Positions 41,067 through 50,615 of a DNA stretch of 64,000 bases are shown piece by piece (positions within the stretch are counted from its first letter, which is position 1; each line of letters opens with the position of its first letter). Source of the stretch: Flavobacterium anhuiense (lineage in GTDB: Bacteria > Bacteroidota > Bacteroidia > Flavobacteriales > Flavobacteriaceae); NCBI RefSeq assembly GCF_900101855.1, contig NZ_FMVC01000001.1, positions 186,001 to 250,000 on the forward strand, read 5' to 3'. The position numbers were made by a program, and so were the translations under genes. Under the pieces are notes generated by a model. It worked only from the letters and a program-made list of their open reading frames with translations. It was not told where the DNA came from and made no database searches.

Positions 41067-43568
41067 CTAGAAATAAAATCCAAATGATCCTTTAATTGCA
41101 AATTTATGTGCATCTGGCATATCTAGGTAATTTCCTCTCCAAGAGAAATCAAGACGGAAAACTTTAAAGATATTTCCAATTCCTGCATTATATTCCCAGT
41201 ATACTTTTTCAGGAGCATTGTATGGCAATCCCGAAGCATTAATAGCGCGGTTGGCATCAGAAATAGTTCCATGAACCGCTCTAATTCCTATAAATTCTCT
41301 CCAGTTCAGCTTTCTCATGAATGGAATTCTAGCAAATAATCTACCTCCAAAATCATGATTCCACTGCAGGGTTGTATATTGATCGGTAACGAACTCGTAG
41401 AAATTTAAGTTACTGAATGTATTCTCAATCGTAAAATAAGTCTGGTTACCCGGAATTACACTCATTAAACCTAACGGAATTGTTCCGAATGTTTTTCCTG
41501 TTTCAACTGTAATATTTGTTCTTCCTAAAGGTCCAATAATAATGGGCTGTCTGTAGAAAACCTGAATTTTTTCGTAAGCAAAATCACTGTCAAAAACACC
41601 TTTCAATCCATAACTGAAATTGACAAAGAAATGACTGTAGGGACTATCTACTAAATCTCTTTCTACTCCATAACCAATGGTTTTTCTGTTTGGCATAAAC
41701 TCAAACTGAATATTGGCTTCTGACTGTTTTACCATACTTTCCACAACACCGGCAGGATTTTCAGGAGTTGGCAAAGTAGTGTAATAATCTAAACTAAATG
41801 TTTTGGAAGCCGATTCTAATGTTCGATACGAAAGCCCTGCTGAGACAATAAAATTCTTTTTAGGCTCCATTTCTATAGAAATGTTACTTAGATTAATATT
41901 GGTCAGTTTTCCATTGCTTCCCGTCGTAAACAGAGCTGAAGAGGCGAAACTTCGTCCTAGAACGTCGTTTGTTGTGGTTAAACTCGCTCCAATCTGCTCA
42001 ATGTCACGCCTATTTCCCCCAGAAATTATTAATCTATTTTTCTTGTCAAGCATCCATTTTCCAGAAACGCCGTATTTGAATTTATTATCATCAAATCCGT
42101 AAGCCGTGTAAGCTTGAATACGCCAAGGATCGTTTGGACCGAAATAGGTTCTTCCACCCACTCTTAGCCTTATACCTTCGACTTCATTATATCCAAAAGT
42201 TGAAAATATAGGTCCGTAATCGAAATTCTTAAATTCAATATAACCGCTTCCTAAAATGGAGACAAGGTTATATAATTGTTTAAATCGCTTGACAGTTTGC
42301 AATGTATCAAGCATTTTATAAATTCCCTGTTCGTCTTTATTTAGTTTTTCGAAACGATTTTCCTCCCAGAATTCTGGCGGTCGTTCGTAAACGGCATTAT
42401 CAATAAAATTGACTTCTTCTTTATAGAATTTCTCTGGCTTCTGAATATTGAATTTATGATTGCGGTATAAAGTTGTTCTTTTACCATAAACTCCTTTTGA
42501 TTTTTCTTTTTTGTTTAAAGCAAAATCAGACATCATATAATCACGCGTCAAAAGGAAAACAGAATCATTTTCTACTTCAAATTCCTGTTCGATGTAAATA
42601 TCTTTTACCCAGTTAATATTGGCACTTTTAGTTACACCCATATTAATTTTTTTGATGGCAAAAGTGGTATCATTTACCCAAAAATCTCCTTTAAACGTCA
42701 ATTCGTTTTTACGTCTTGGGTAAAAAACAATATTGTAACACCATTTTTTATCGATATAAGCACTGTCTTTTAGAACGTAATTGTAAACATCAATTCCTGT
42801 TCTTGACAACGGACTTGTGAAACTTTTATCAAAAAACTTTAGGTGGTTGTCGTAAATATTGTAATCAGAATAAAGGTCTTTTACAAAAGATAAAATCTGC
42901 TGATTTCCGTTAAAACCAGACATTTTATTTCCCGTAAGATTTTCTTTTACTTTCTTTAATTTATTATCTCCATAAACATCATAAACCGATTCGTTGATGA
43001 AGATCGGCAAATAGGTTTTCCCTGTAACGTCAGAAGTATCAACGTGATTAAAGATAAACTCCATTCCTTTAAAAAGCTTGTTTTTCATGAATGCACTATC
43101 AATAGTGTTCATGTCAAATTCTACTTTTTCGTACTTCTGCATTTGATATTGATTAAATAGGTATAATCCGTTTTTACGTTTTCTTTCCCATATTTTTCTC
43201 AAAATATCCAATGCTGGATTATTTTTTTTGGAAGTTTTCCCAGTGTAAATTACAACTTCATTCAATGCTTCAGCTTCGCCCAAAACAATTTTAAAATTGT
43301 AATTGACTGCTTTTTCTAAAGGAACTTCTTTATCCGAAAATCCTGCCGAAGTAACTATAAGTGCGGTATAAGTATTTGGCGATTCTAAATAAAAACGGCC
43401 GTCTTCATTAGAAACGATTCCAATATTAGAACCTTTAAAAACTACATTAGCAAAAGGTATTGGCTGGTTGGATTTGTCCAAAACAACTCCACTCACCTTA
43501 GTTTGTGCAGTAACAACATTCGCAAATGCAAATACAATATATAAGAGAAGTAGAGTTAATTTGTTCAT
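41067..43568 (-). CDS. DUF5686 outer-membrane protein with carboxypeptidase-like domain
   Basis: 833 aa. Signal peptide to about residue 21 (MNKLTLLLLYIVFAFANVVT), then a regulatory beta-sandwich (VSGVVLDKSNQPIPFANVVF), then the DUF5686 region (ALDILRKIWERKRKNGLYLF) and a predicted barrel ending in Phe (IKGSFGFYF). This is a widespread Bacteroidota outer-membrane family of unknown function. It is transcribed after pdhB but separated from it by a terminator. Confidence 0.85.
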   Translation of the reverse strand: MNKLTLLLLYIVFAFANVVTAQTKVSGVVLDKSNQPIPFANVVFKGSNIGIVSNEDGRFYLESPNTYTALIVTSAGFSDKEVPLEKAVNYNFKIVLGEAEALNEVVIYTGKTSKKNNPALDILRKIWERKRKNGLYLFNQYQMQKYEKVEFDMNTIDSAFMKNKLFKGMEFIFNHVDTSDVTGKTYLPIFINESVYDVYGDNKLKKVKENLTGNKMSGFNGNQQILSFVKDLYSDYNIYDNHLKFFDKSFTSPLSRTGIDVYNYVLKDSAYIDKKWCYNIVFYPRRKNELTFKGDFWVNDTTFAIKKINMGVTKSANINWVKDIYIEQEFEVENDSVFLLTRDYMMSDFALNKKEKSKGVYGKRTTLYRNHKFNIQKPEKFYKEEVNFIDNAVYERPPEFWEENRFEKLNKDEQGIYKMLDTLQTVKRFKQLYNLVSILGSGYIEFKNFDYGPIFSTFGYNEVEGIRLRVGGRTYFGPNDPWRIQAYTAYGFDDNKFKYGVSGKWMLDKKNRLIISGGNRRDIEQIGASLTTTNDVLGRSFASSALFTTGSNGKLTNINLSNISIEMEPKKNFIVSAGLSYRTLESASKTFSLDYYTTLPTPENPAGVVESMVKQSEANIQFEFMPNRKTIGYGVERDLVDSPYSHFFVNFSYGLKGVFDSDFAYEKIQVFYRQPIIIGPLGRTNITVETGKTFGTIPLGLMSVIPGNQTYFTIENTFSNLNFYEFVTDQYTTLQWNHDFGGRLFARIPFMRKLNWREFIGIRAVHGTISDANRAINASGLPYNAPEKVYWEYNAGIGNIFKVFRLDFSWRGNYLDMPDAHKFAIKGSFGFYF

Positions 43569-43581
43569 TATAAAGTAAAAA

Positions 43582-43617
43582 AAAACTTCACCAATCCATT
43601 CTGCCTGATGAAGTTTT
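43582..43617 (-). terminator. Terminator after pdhB
   Basis: Stem aaaacttca / tgaagtttt, 21 nt after the pdhB stop, with a T-run on the minus strand. Confidence 0.75.
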
Positions 43618-43637
43618 ATGAGTATTTTGTATTTGTA

Positions 43638-44615
43638 TTATTTGTATAATACTTTTTTAACTGCTTTTACTACATCACCTGCATTTGGCAACCAGTCTTT
43701 TAACAATACTGGAGAATAAGGTGCAGGAGTATCAGCAGTTGTAATACGTTGAATTGGCGCATCAAGGAAGTCAAAAGCTTGCTCTTGAACGATATAAGAA
43801 ATCTCAGAAGAAAGGCTGGCAACTGGCCAAGCTTCCTCAAGAATTACTAAACGGTTTGTTTTTTTAACCGATTTTAAGATGGCGTCTTTGTCCATTGGAC
43901 GAACTGTTCTTAAATCGATAATCTCACAAGAGATTCCTTCTTTTGCTAATTCATCAGCAGCGATAAAAGCTTCTTTGATGATTTTTCCAAAAGAAACAAT
44001 TGTTACATCTGTTCCTTCACGTTTAACATCGGCAACACCTAGAGGAATTGTATATTCTCCATCTGGCACTTCACCTTTGTCTCCGTACATCTGCTCAGAT
44101 TCCATGAAAATAACTGGATCGTTATCACGGATAGCTGATTTTAAAAGTCCTTTTGCATCATAAGGAGTTGAAGGAACCACAACTTTAAGACCTGGAGTAT
44201 TAGCAAACCAGTTTTCTAAAGCTTGAGAGTGAGTAGCTCCTAATTGACCAGCAGAAGCTGTTGGTCCGCGGAAAACGATAGGCACATTAAATTGTCCTCC
44301 TGTCATTTGACGCATTTTAGCAGCATTATTAATAATTTGATCAATACCAACTAAACAGAAGTTGAATGTCATATATTCTACAATAGGACGGTTTCCATTC
44401 ATTGCAGAACCTACTGCAATTCCTGAAAATCCAAGCTCAGCAATCGGAGTATCAATTACTCTTTTTTCACCAAACTCAGCTAGCATTCCTTTAGAAGCTT
44501 TGTAAGCTCCATTGTATTCTGCAACCTCTTCTCCCATTAAATATATGGATTCATCGCGACGCATTTCTTCGCTCATTGCTTCACAAATGGCCTCTCTAAA
44601 TTGTATTGTTCTCAT
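43638..44615 (-). CDS. pdhB: Pyruvate dehydrogenase E1 component, beta subunit
   Basis: 325 aa. It opens RTIQFREAICEAMSEEMRRD and has MGEEVAEYNGAYKASKGML, EYMTFNFCLVGIDQIINNAAK and EAWPVASLSSEI, all diagnostic of the E1-beta (transketolase pyrimidine plus C-terminal) fold. With an alpha subunit encoded elsewhere it decarboxylates pyruvate using thiamine diphosphate. No E1-alpha or E2 gene is adjacent. The upstream gap holds its own promoter at 44648-44681. Confidence 0.94.
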   Translation of the reverse strand: MRTIQFREAICEAMSEEMRRDESIYLMGEEVAEYNGAYKASKGMLAEFGEKRVIDTPIAELGFSGIAVGSAMNGNRPIVEYMTFNFCLVGIDQIINNAAKMRQMTGGQFNVPIVFRGPTASAGQLGATHSQALENWFANTPGLKVVVPSTPYDAKGLLKSAIRDNDPVIFMESEQMYGDKGEVPDGEYTIPLGVADVKREGTDVTIVSFGKIIKEAFIAADELAKEGISCEIIDLRTVRPMDKDAILKSVKKTNRLVILEEAWPVASLSSEISYIVQEQAFDFLDAPIQRITTADTPAPYSPVLLKDWLPNAGDVVKAVKKVLYK

Positions 44616-45116
44616 ATTTTATATTGTATGTTGAATTTTCTGAAGAGCAAAAATAAATATTTTAAATAACTTAAAAGCAAAAATTGAATTTAAAATCGCA
44701 TGAACTTCTATCTGTTCTCAGGTTTTAACTTTTTAAACTTTATTGTGATAATTACGAAATCGATATAATAACGTATTATCAACACTTAATTCTTTCTAAA
44801 ATATTTTTCAGACAAACTTCTATCTATTTGTTTAATTCTTGTTTCTTCAAAATTCATTCATCCTAACGTAAAAAATCAAAAATTAGTATTTCTCAGACAA
44901 ATTTAATTTGCTTTCCAGCTATCGGTTATTGCAAAATTCCTAACAATCAGACAAAATGAATATTATTTTATTTTTAGATTCCGATGAAAATCATCCAAAA
45001 CTGAACAATCTGCGAAATCGTAATAGTTTTAAAAAATATTATGCATGCATAGTATAATTATTCCAAATTAAATTCTAAATTTGTAAAAGCATATTATAAA
45101 TTCAAAATATATACTT
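44616..45116. other. 501-bp intergenic region between pdhB and etfB
   Basis: A/T-rich and without credible coding sequence. It contains the pdhB promoter at one end and, near the other, the 12-bp palindrome tatgcatgcata (45040-45051) and TAAATTTG at 45076-45083, a possible etfB -7 box. I see nothing else clear in the middle 300 bp. Confidence 0.6.
44648..44681 (-). promoter_or_regulatory. pdhB promoter
   Basis: Minus-strand TTTG (44678-44681), a 22-nt spacer and TATTTTTG (44648-44655), 33 nt before the start codon. Confidence 0.65.
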
Positions 45117-45863
45117 ATGAAAATACTAGTTTGCATCAGCCATGTGCCTGATACTACTTCAAAAATTAACTTTACCAACGGTGACTCAGAATTTGACACT
45201 AATGGTGTACAATATGTCATTAATCCTAACGACGAATTTGGTCTTACACGCGCTATATGGTTTCAAGAACAACAAGGTGCTAATGTAACAGTTGTAAATG
45301 TCGGAGGTCCTGATACTGAACCAACTTTACGTAAAGCATTGGCTATTGGAGCAAACGAAGCTATTCGCGTTAACGCAAATCCTACAGATGGTTTCTTCGT
45401 AGCAAAACAATTGGCAGAAGTAATTAAAAACGGTGGTTACGATCTTGTAATTGCTGGTAAAGAATCTTTAGATTATAACGGTGGAATGGTCCCTGGAATG
45501 ATTGCTGGAATCTTAGGATACAACTTCCTAAACTCTTGTACAGCTTTAACTGTTGACGGAAACAATGTAAAAGCAGTTCGTGAAATCGACGGTGGAAAAG
45601 AAACCGTGAGCACTACTCTTCCTTTAATTATTGGAGGTCAAAAAGGTCTTGTTGAAGAGAAAGATTTACGTATCCCGAACATGAGAGGAATTATGACTGC
45701 AAGAACAAAAGCGCTTACTATTCTTGAGCCAGTTGATGCAGCTGTAAATACAAAAGCGGTGAAATTTGAAAAACCAGCTCCAAAATCAGCAGTGAAATTA
45801 GTTTCTGCAGATAATTTAGATGAATTAATCAATTTATTACACAACGAAGCGAAAGTAATCTAA
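45117..45863 (+). CDS. etfB: Electron transfer flavoprotein, beta subunit
   Basis: 248 aa. It opens MKILVCISHVPDTTSKI and has the nucleotide-binding stretch VIAGKESLDYNGGMVPGMIA and IPNMRGIMTARTK, typical of EtfB/FixA. With EtfA it passes electrons from acyl-CoA and other dehydrogenases to the quinone pool. etfA follows after 75 nt; only the pair is present, with no FixC or FixX, which argues for the general ETF rather than the nitrogen-fixation type. Confidence 0.95.
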   Translation: MKILVCISHVPDTTSKINFTNGDSEFDTNGVQYVINPNDEFGLTRAIWFQEQQGANVTVVNVGGPDTEPTLRKALAIGANEAIRVNANPTDGFFVAKQLAEVIKNGGYDLVIAGKESLDYNGGMVPGMIAGILGYNFLNSCTALTVDGNNVKAVREIDGGKETVSTTLPLIIGGQKGLVEEKDLRIPNMRGIMTARTKALTILEPVDAAVNTKAVKFEKPAPKSAVKLVSADNLDELINLLHNEAKVI

Positions 45864-45938
45864 TAATTAGTTTTCAGTCGCAGTTTTCAGTTTGCAAAAC
45901 TTGAAACCTTCAACTTTAAACCTCAAAACAAAAAAATC

Positions 45939-46907
45939 ATGTCAATATTAATATATGCAGAATCTGCAGAAGGAAAATTTAAAAAAGTGGCTTTCGAATT
46001 AGCTTCTTATGCTAAGAAAGTAGCCGAATCATTAGGAACAACTGTTACTGCTTTAACAGTAAACATCAGCGATGTAAGCGAGTTAGGCAAATACGGAGTT
46101 GATAAAGTTTTAAAAGTAAGCAATGATAAATTAGCTGGTTTTAATGCAAAAGCTTACGCTGATGTAATTAAACAAGCTGCTGAAAAAGAAGGAACAAAAG
46201 TAGTTTTGCTTTCTTCTACAACAGATAGCATTTATCTTTCACCGCTAGTTGCTGTGGCTTTAAATGCTGGTTTTGCTTCAAATGTAGTTGGATTGCCAGT
46301 TAGCACTTCTCCATTTCAAGTAAAAAGAAACGCTTTTTCAAACAAAGCTTTCAACATTACACAAATCGATACAGATGTAAAAGTTCTTGGTTTAGCTAAA
46401 AACTCTTACGGACTTTTTGAAAGTGCAGGAGCTGCCGCTGCAGAAGATTTCACCCCAACTGTTGGTGACAATGACTTTGGAGTAAAAGTAGAATCCGTAG
46501 AAAAAGTTTCTGGAAAAGTTTCTATCGCTGATGCAGATATCGTAGTTTCTGGCGGACGCGGATTAAAAGGCCCAGAAAATTGGGGATTAGTAGAAAATCT
46601 TGCTGCTGTTCTTGGCGCTGCAACGGCTTGTTCTAAACCAGTTTCAGATTTAGGATGGAGACCTCACAGCGAGCACGTTGGACAAACAGGAAAACCCGTT
46701 GCAACAAACTTATATATCGCTATTGGTATTTCTGGAGCTATTCAGCACATTGCTGGTATTAACTCTTCTAAAGTAAAAGTAGTAATCAACAACGACCCTG
46801 AAGCTCCTTTCTTTAAAGTTGCTGACTATGGTGTTGTTGGAGATGCTTTTGAAATTGTACCACAATTAACAGAGAAATTAAAAGCTTTTAAAGCTCAGCA
46901 TTCTTAA
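45939..46907 (+). CDS. etfA: Electron transfer flavoprotein, alpha subunit
   Basis: 322 aa. The C-terminal FAD domain is clear: SGGRGLKGPENWGLVENLAA, then DLGWRPHSEHVGQTGK, GISGAIQHIAGI and VINNDPEAPFFKVADYGVVG. It binds the FAD of the ETF dimer. It is co-transcribed with etfB and followed by a terminator. Confidence 0.95.
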   Translation: MSILIYAESAEGKFKKVAFELASYAKKVAESLGTTVTALTVNISDVSELGKYGVDKVLKVSNDKLAGFNAKAYADVIKQAAEKEGTKVVLLSSTTDSIYLSPLVAVALNAGFASNVVGLPVSTSPFQVKRNAFSNKAFNITQIDTDVKVLGLAKNSYGLFESAGAAAAEDFTPTVGDNDFGVKVESVEKVSGKVSIADADIVVSGGRGLKGPENWGLVENLAAVLGAATACSKPVSDLGWRPHSEHVGQTGKPVATNLYIAIGISGAIQHIAGINSSKVKVVINNDPEAPFFKVADYGVVGDAFEIVPQLTEKLKAFKAQHS

Positions 46908-46931
46908 TACAAAGAATTCTCTTTAAAAATA

Positions 46932-46963
46932 TTGCTGCCTAAAAACAAGATGTTGTATCTTTG
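46932..46963 (+). promoter_or_regulatory. Promoter-like elements inside the etf terminator
   Basis: TTG (46932-46934), a 21-nt spacer and TATCTTTG (46956-46963) match the consensus. They overlap the 5' arm and loop of the etfA terminator and could drive the DUF151 gene 110 nt downstream. Confidence 0.55.
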
Positions 46964-46975
46964 TTTATAGGCAGC
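46934..46975 (+). terminator. Terminator of the etfBA operon
   Basis: Stem gctgccta / taggcagc with a 26-nt loop and a TTTTTT run, 26 nt after the etfA stop. Confidence 0.75.
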
Positions 46976-47072
46976 TTTTTTGTTCCATATTTTTTGATTA
47001 AAATTGCAGCTTTATTTTCCAACCCAAAATAGTATTAAAATAAGGTGCTAAGTGCCTTTTTTACAAATATAT

Positions 47073-47696
47073 ATGAGTCTAGTAAAATTATCCATAAAAG
47101 GAATTTCATACAGTCAAACTCAAAATGGCGCTTATGCCTTAATTTTGAATGAAGTCGACGGCGAAAGAAAATTACCTATTGTCATTGGCGCTTTTGAAGC
47201 CCAGTCAATCGCTATTGCTTTAGAGAAAGAAATAAAACCGCCACGCCCGTTAACACACGATTTATTTAAAAATTTTGCCGAAAGATTTGATATCGTGGTA
47301 AAACAAGTTATCATTCATAAATTAGTCGACGGTGTTTTTTATTCAAGTTTGATCTGCGAAAGAGATAAAATCGAAGAAATTATCGATGCACGAACTTCTG
47401 ACGCTATCGCTTTGGCGCTTCGTTTCAACGCTCCTATTTTTACTTATAAAAACATTTTAGATAAAGCTGGAATTTATTTAAAATCGAATACTGCCGAAAC
47501 AGATTCTGGCGCTCAAGAAATTGATGATGTTCTTTCAAACCCAGAAACTTTCGGACATGAAGAAGAAAGCAACCAATCTGGAGACGTTTACGCAAAACAT
47601 TCTTTACAAGAATTAAACGAGCTTTTAGACCAAGCCGTTTCTCAGGAAGATTACGAAAAAGCAGCAAAAATTAGAGACGAAATCTCTAGAAGATAA
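47073..47696 (+). CDS. Bifunctional nuclease family protein with UVR motif
   Basis: 207 aa. The N-terminal part is DUF151 (YALILNEVDGERKLPIVIGA, then EAQSIAIALE and ARTSDAIALALRF); the C-terminal 35 residues form a UvrB/UvrC-type helical hairpin (LNELLDQAVSQEDYEKAAKI, RDEIS). Plant and bacterial relatives have DNase/RNase activity, but the cellular role is uncertain. The fusion is common in Bacteroidota. The start is the ATG before SLVKLSIKG, seven codons inside the longest frame. Confidence 0.88.
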   Translation: MSLVKLSIKGISYSQTQNGAYALILNEVDGERKLPIVIGAFEAQSIAIALEKEIKPPRPLTHDLFKNFAERFDIVVKQVIIHKLVDGVFYSSLICERDKIEEIIDARTSDAIALALRFNAPIFTYKNILDKAGIYLKSNTAETDSGAQEIDDVLSNPETFGHEEESNQSGDVYAKHSLQELNELLDQAVSQEDYEKAAKIRDEISRR

Positions 47697-47771
47697 AAAA
47701 TATGTTCAATCGTTGATTTGTTTATTCGTTAAATCGATTAAACAGTTAAACGAATAACCGAATAAACAATC

Positions 47772-48623
47772 ATGAAACAATACTTAGATTTAGTAAAACA
47801 CGTTTTAGAAAACGGCAATCAAAAAGGAGACCGTACCGGAACAGGAACTAAAAGCGTTTTTGGCTATCAAATGCGTTTTGATTTAAGTGAAGGTTTCCCA
47901 ATGGTTACGACCAAAAAACTACATTTAAAATCCATCATTTACGAATTGCTTTGGTTTTTAAAAGGCGATACAAATATCAAATACCTTCAGGAAAACGGAG
48001 TGAAAATTTGGGATGAATGGGCAGATTCTAATGGTGATTTGGGTCCTGTATACGGACACCAGTGGCGCAATTGGAACAGCGAAGAAATTGATCAAATTTC
48101 TGAATTAATCACCGAATTAAAAACAAACCCAAATAGTCGAAGAATGCTGGTTTCTGCGTGGAATCCTTCGGTTCTGCCAGACACTAAAAAATCTTTTGAA
48201 GAAAATGTAGCCAATAATAAAGCAGCATTGCCTCCTTGCCACGCATTTTTTCAATTTTACGTAGCAAGTCCGGATCCTGAAAAAGGTGAAACAAAAGGAA
48301 AACTTTCATGCCAATTATATCAGCGAAGTGCCGATATCTTTTTAGGAGTTCCTTTTAACATTGCTTCTTACGCATTGCTGACTATGATGATTGCACAAGT
48401 ATGCGACTTAGAACCAGGTGAATTTATACATACTTTTGGTGACGCACATATTTACAACAATCATTTTGAGCAATTGGAACTGCAATTAACGCGTGAACCA
48501 AGACCATTACCAAAAATGATTTTAAATCCAGATATTAAAAACATTTTTGATTTTGATTATAATGATTTCACACTTGTAGATTACGATCCGCATCCTGCCA
48601 TTAAAGGAAGTGTTGCTGTATAA
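47772..48623 (+). CDS. thyA: Thymidylate synthase
   Basis: 283 aa. Catalytic Cys lies in [13 protein letters not shown], and [49 protein letters not shown] and HIYNNH are all family landmarks. It has a modest insertion in the small domain before the catalytic Cys ([13 protein letters not shown]), which is frequent in this phylum. It methylates dUMP to dTMP with methylene-tetrahydrofolate. folA follows about 1 kb later, so the dTMP cycle enzymes are close neighbours. Confidence 0.96.
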   Translation: MKQYLDLVKHVLENGNQKGDRTGTGTKSVFGYQMRFDLSEGFPMVTTKKLHLKSIIYELLWFLKGDTNIKYLQENGVKIWDEWADSNGDLGPVYGHQWRNWNSEEIDQISELITELKTNPNSRRMLVSAWNPSVLPDTKKSFEENVANNKAALPPCHAFFQFYVASPDPEKGETKGKLSCQLYQRSADIFLGVPFNIASYALLTMMIAQVCDLEPGEFIHTFGDAHIYNNHFEQLELQLTREPRPLPKMILNPDIKNIFDFDYNDFTLVDYDPHPAIKGSVAV

Positions 48624-48629
48624 AAATAA

Positions 48630-48661
48630 AAAAATCCGCTTAAAAATTTAAGCGGATTTTT
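48630..48661. terminator. Bidirectional terminator after thyA
   Basis: 15-bp perfect stem aaaaatccgcttaaa / tttaagcggattttt between convergent thyA and the CBM48-like gene; it directly abuts the latter's stop codon. Confidence 0.85.
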
Positions 48662-48958
48662 TTATACAACTAAAACTCCATTTTCACTCCCGGCATAGTC
48701 ATTCCATTTGTAAAAATCGGCTTCAGGATCATTAACATAAGTTCCGTCGATTACATACTTAAATTCGTAAATCGCATCTTTCACCAAATCGTAAGTTGCT
48801 TTAAACGTTCCATTTTTCAACTTACTTAAAGTTCCTTCTGAGGCATTCCAGTTATTAAAATCTCCAACCACGGCTGCCGAATCAGCATCTTTGGCATCTA
48901 TTGAAAATGTAACTTTAACAACCGGCTTCGTTTTGATAAATTGTTTTTTCAAAGACAT
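48662..48958 (-). CDS. Isoamylase early-set (CBM48-like) domain protein
   Basis: 98 aa, a single immunoglobulin-like domain. The segments SAAVVGDFNNWNASEGTLSK, FKATYDLVKDAIYEFKYVID and DPEADFYKWNDYAGSENGVL match the glycogen-recognition fold seen in CBM48 and AMPK-beta proteins. There is no catalytic domain. It may bind a storage polysaccharide, but no glycogen gene is nearby. The start is the ATG before SLKKQFIKTK. Confidence 0.82.
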   Translation of the reverse strand: MSLKKQFIKTKPVVKVTFSIDAKDADSAAVVGDFNNWNASEGTLSKLKNGTFKATYDLVKDAIYEFKYVIDGTYVNDPEADFYKWNDYAGSENGVLVV

Positions 48959-49197
48959 AACTATTTCGTTTTTAGATTTATACACCTAAAATTAGTTAAA
49001 TTCAACGAAACACTAACTACCGTCAGAACCGATTTATGATAATGCCAAAAACAGCATATTTTTTTCGCTTTATTGGTAATTTAAAGCAGTTAAAATTTTG
49101 TTTTTCAAATTATTGAGTCATTAAAAAGCAAATATTCTATACCCAAAATATTGTCTTTCGAAAATAAATTTTAACTTTATAATCTCATTTTTATCTT

Positions 49198-49542
49198 ATG
49201 GAAAAAGAAGTGCACGAACAATACGAATATGCTAGACGCCGATTAAGACAAAAAAAGGTCTTATATTTTCATTTTGTACTTTTCCTGCTTGGAAGCTTAT
49301 TTTTATTTATTGCCAATAGATTTTTTGGATTTGGACAAGGTGCAACCCAAAATTGGTGCATCTGGGGTATTACCATCTGGCTTTTCCTTTTTATTCTTCA
49401 TTTTATAAAAGTGTACATAACCGACCGTTTTATGAATAAGAAATGGGAAAGAGAACAAATCGACCGATTAGTTGCTTTACAGCAAAAAAGAATCAGTCAA
49501 CTTGAATCTTCTATCAACGAAGAGAATGAAAATAAAATTTAG
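49198..49542 (+). CDS. 2TM domain-containing protein
   Basis: 114 aa. Two membrane segments (about 23-41 and 54-70) are enclosed by a charged N-terminus (EVHEQYEYARRRLRQKK) and a C-terminal Lys/Glu coiled coil. This is the small 2TM family, mostly found in Bacteroidota and often near sensor kinases of the LytS type. No such partner is adjacent here. It ends 11 nt before folA and could be co-transcribed with it. Confidence 0.8.
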   Translation: MEKEVHEQYEYARRRLRQKKVLYFHFVLFLLGSLFLFIANRFFGFGQGATQNWCIWGITIWLFLFILHFIKVYITDRFMNKKWEREQIDRLVALQQKRISQLESSINEENENKI

Positions 49543-49553
49543 TTAAGCATACC

Positions 49554-50036
49554 ATGATTATAATGATAGCGGCTGCGGCCGAAAATAATGCGCTTGGAAA
49601 AAACAACGAATTAGTATGGCATTTGCCAAATGATTTTAAAAGATTTAAATCGCTTACTACTGGTCATCATATCATTATGGGAAGAAAAACCTTTGAAAGT
49701 TTTCCCAAACCGCTACCAGACCGTGTTCATATTGTAATTTCTCGTCAAGAAAATTATAAACCAGAAGGATGCATTGTAGTAGATAGCATCGAAAAAGCAA
49801 TCGCCCTGTGTCCTGAAAACGATGACAGTTATGTTATAGGCGGTGGCGAAATTTACAATCTTGCTCTTCCGTTTACTGATATTATTGAATTGACCAAAGT
49901 CCATCATTCTTTTGATGCAGATGCTTTTTTTCCTAAAATCAATAAAAGCGAATGGGTTTTAGTAGAATCTGAAGAAAATTATAAAGATGAAAAACACCTT
50001 TATGATTATACTTACGAAACTTACATTAGAAAATAA
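49554..50036 (+). CDS. folA: Dihydrofolate reductase
   Basis: 160 aa, typical bacterial size. Recognised motifs are AAAAENNALGKNNELVWHLP, HIIMGRKTFESF, and YVIGGGEIYNLALP. It reduces dihydrofolate to tetrahydrofolate with NADPH, regenerating the cofactor spent by thymidylate synthase. Confidence 0.95.
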   Translation: MIIMIAAAAENNALGKNNELVWHLPNDFKRFKSLTTGHHIIMGRKTFESFPKPLPDRVHIVISRQENYKPEGCIVVDSIEKAIALCPENDDSYVIGGGEIYNLALPFTDIIELTKVHHSFDADAFFPKINKSEWVLVESEENYKDEKHLYDYTYETYIRK

Positions 50037-50040
50037 ATAA

Positions 50041-50070
50041 AAAACATCCTCTTTTTAGGGAGGATGTTTT
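50041..50070 (+). terminator. Terminator after folA
   Basis: Stem aaaacatcct / aggatgtttt with a T-run, directly after the folA stop codon. Confidence 0.8.
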
Positions 50071-50615
50071 TAAATAATTGATTTTTGAAGCTTGACTCGC
50101 TCAAGAAAAAATTTTTGTTTAAAAAAATCACAAATGTCGAGAAACATCTGTAAAACTGAATAACATTTAATGTTATTTGAGACCTAAGTCTCAAACGCCT
50201 CTAATAACAAATACCACTAAGATATTAAAGGCAGAAAATTAAAATTTCCAAAAACAAATTTAATCCTAAGAACGTACTTTGCGCTTAAATATAGTATTTC
50301 CCCCCAAGAACAATACTTACAAAACTCTTTCATGAACAAATGAATTACCAGCACAAAAAAAGTAATCATCTGTTTAAGTCATAGCGACAGTATCAATCAT
50401 TAAAACTTTAATCATTTTTACTTGAACAAAGTTGCTCATAATAGCGCTATTAGACAATACCAAGATTTAGGGATTTTGGCAAAATACCAAGATTTAGGGA
50501 TGGCAAAAAACCTCTATAATCAGTTTTAAAATAAATCTTCCAAAACATTTATTTTACAATTAAAAAACTCAATTACAGTTAAACTAGATTGTTTATATTT
50601 GCCTAAATAAAAAAA
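50071..50615. other. 545-bp gene-free stretch before menG
   Basis: No convincing coding sequence. It contains two small palindromes, aataacatttaatgttatt (50159-50177) and ttgagacctaagtctcaa (50177-50194), a 27-bp near-tandem repeat at 50456-50509, and TATATTTG at 50594-50601, the likely menG -7 box. Confidence 0.65.
50456..50509 (+). repeat. Two near-tandem 27-bp repeats upstream of menG-porT
   Basis: The unit aataccaagatttagggat occurs at 50456-50474 and 50483-50501, with similar flanks (tttggcaa and ggcaaaaa). The 27-bp spacing, between two and three helical turns, would suit paired binding of a regulator about 90-140 bp upstream of the putative -7 box. Confidence 0.75.
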
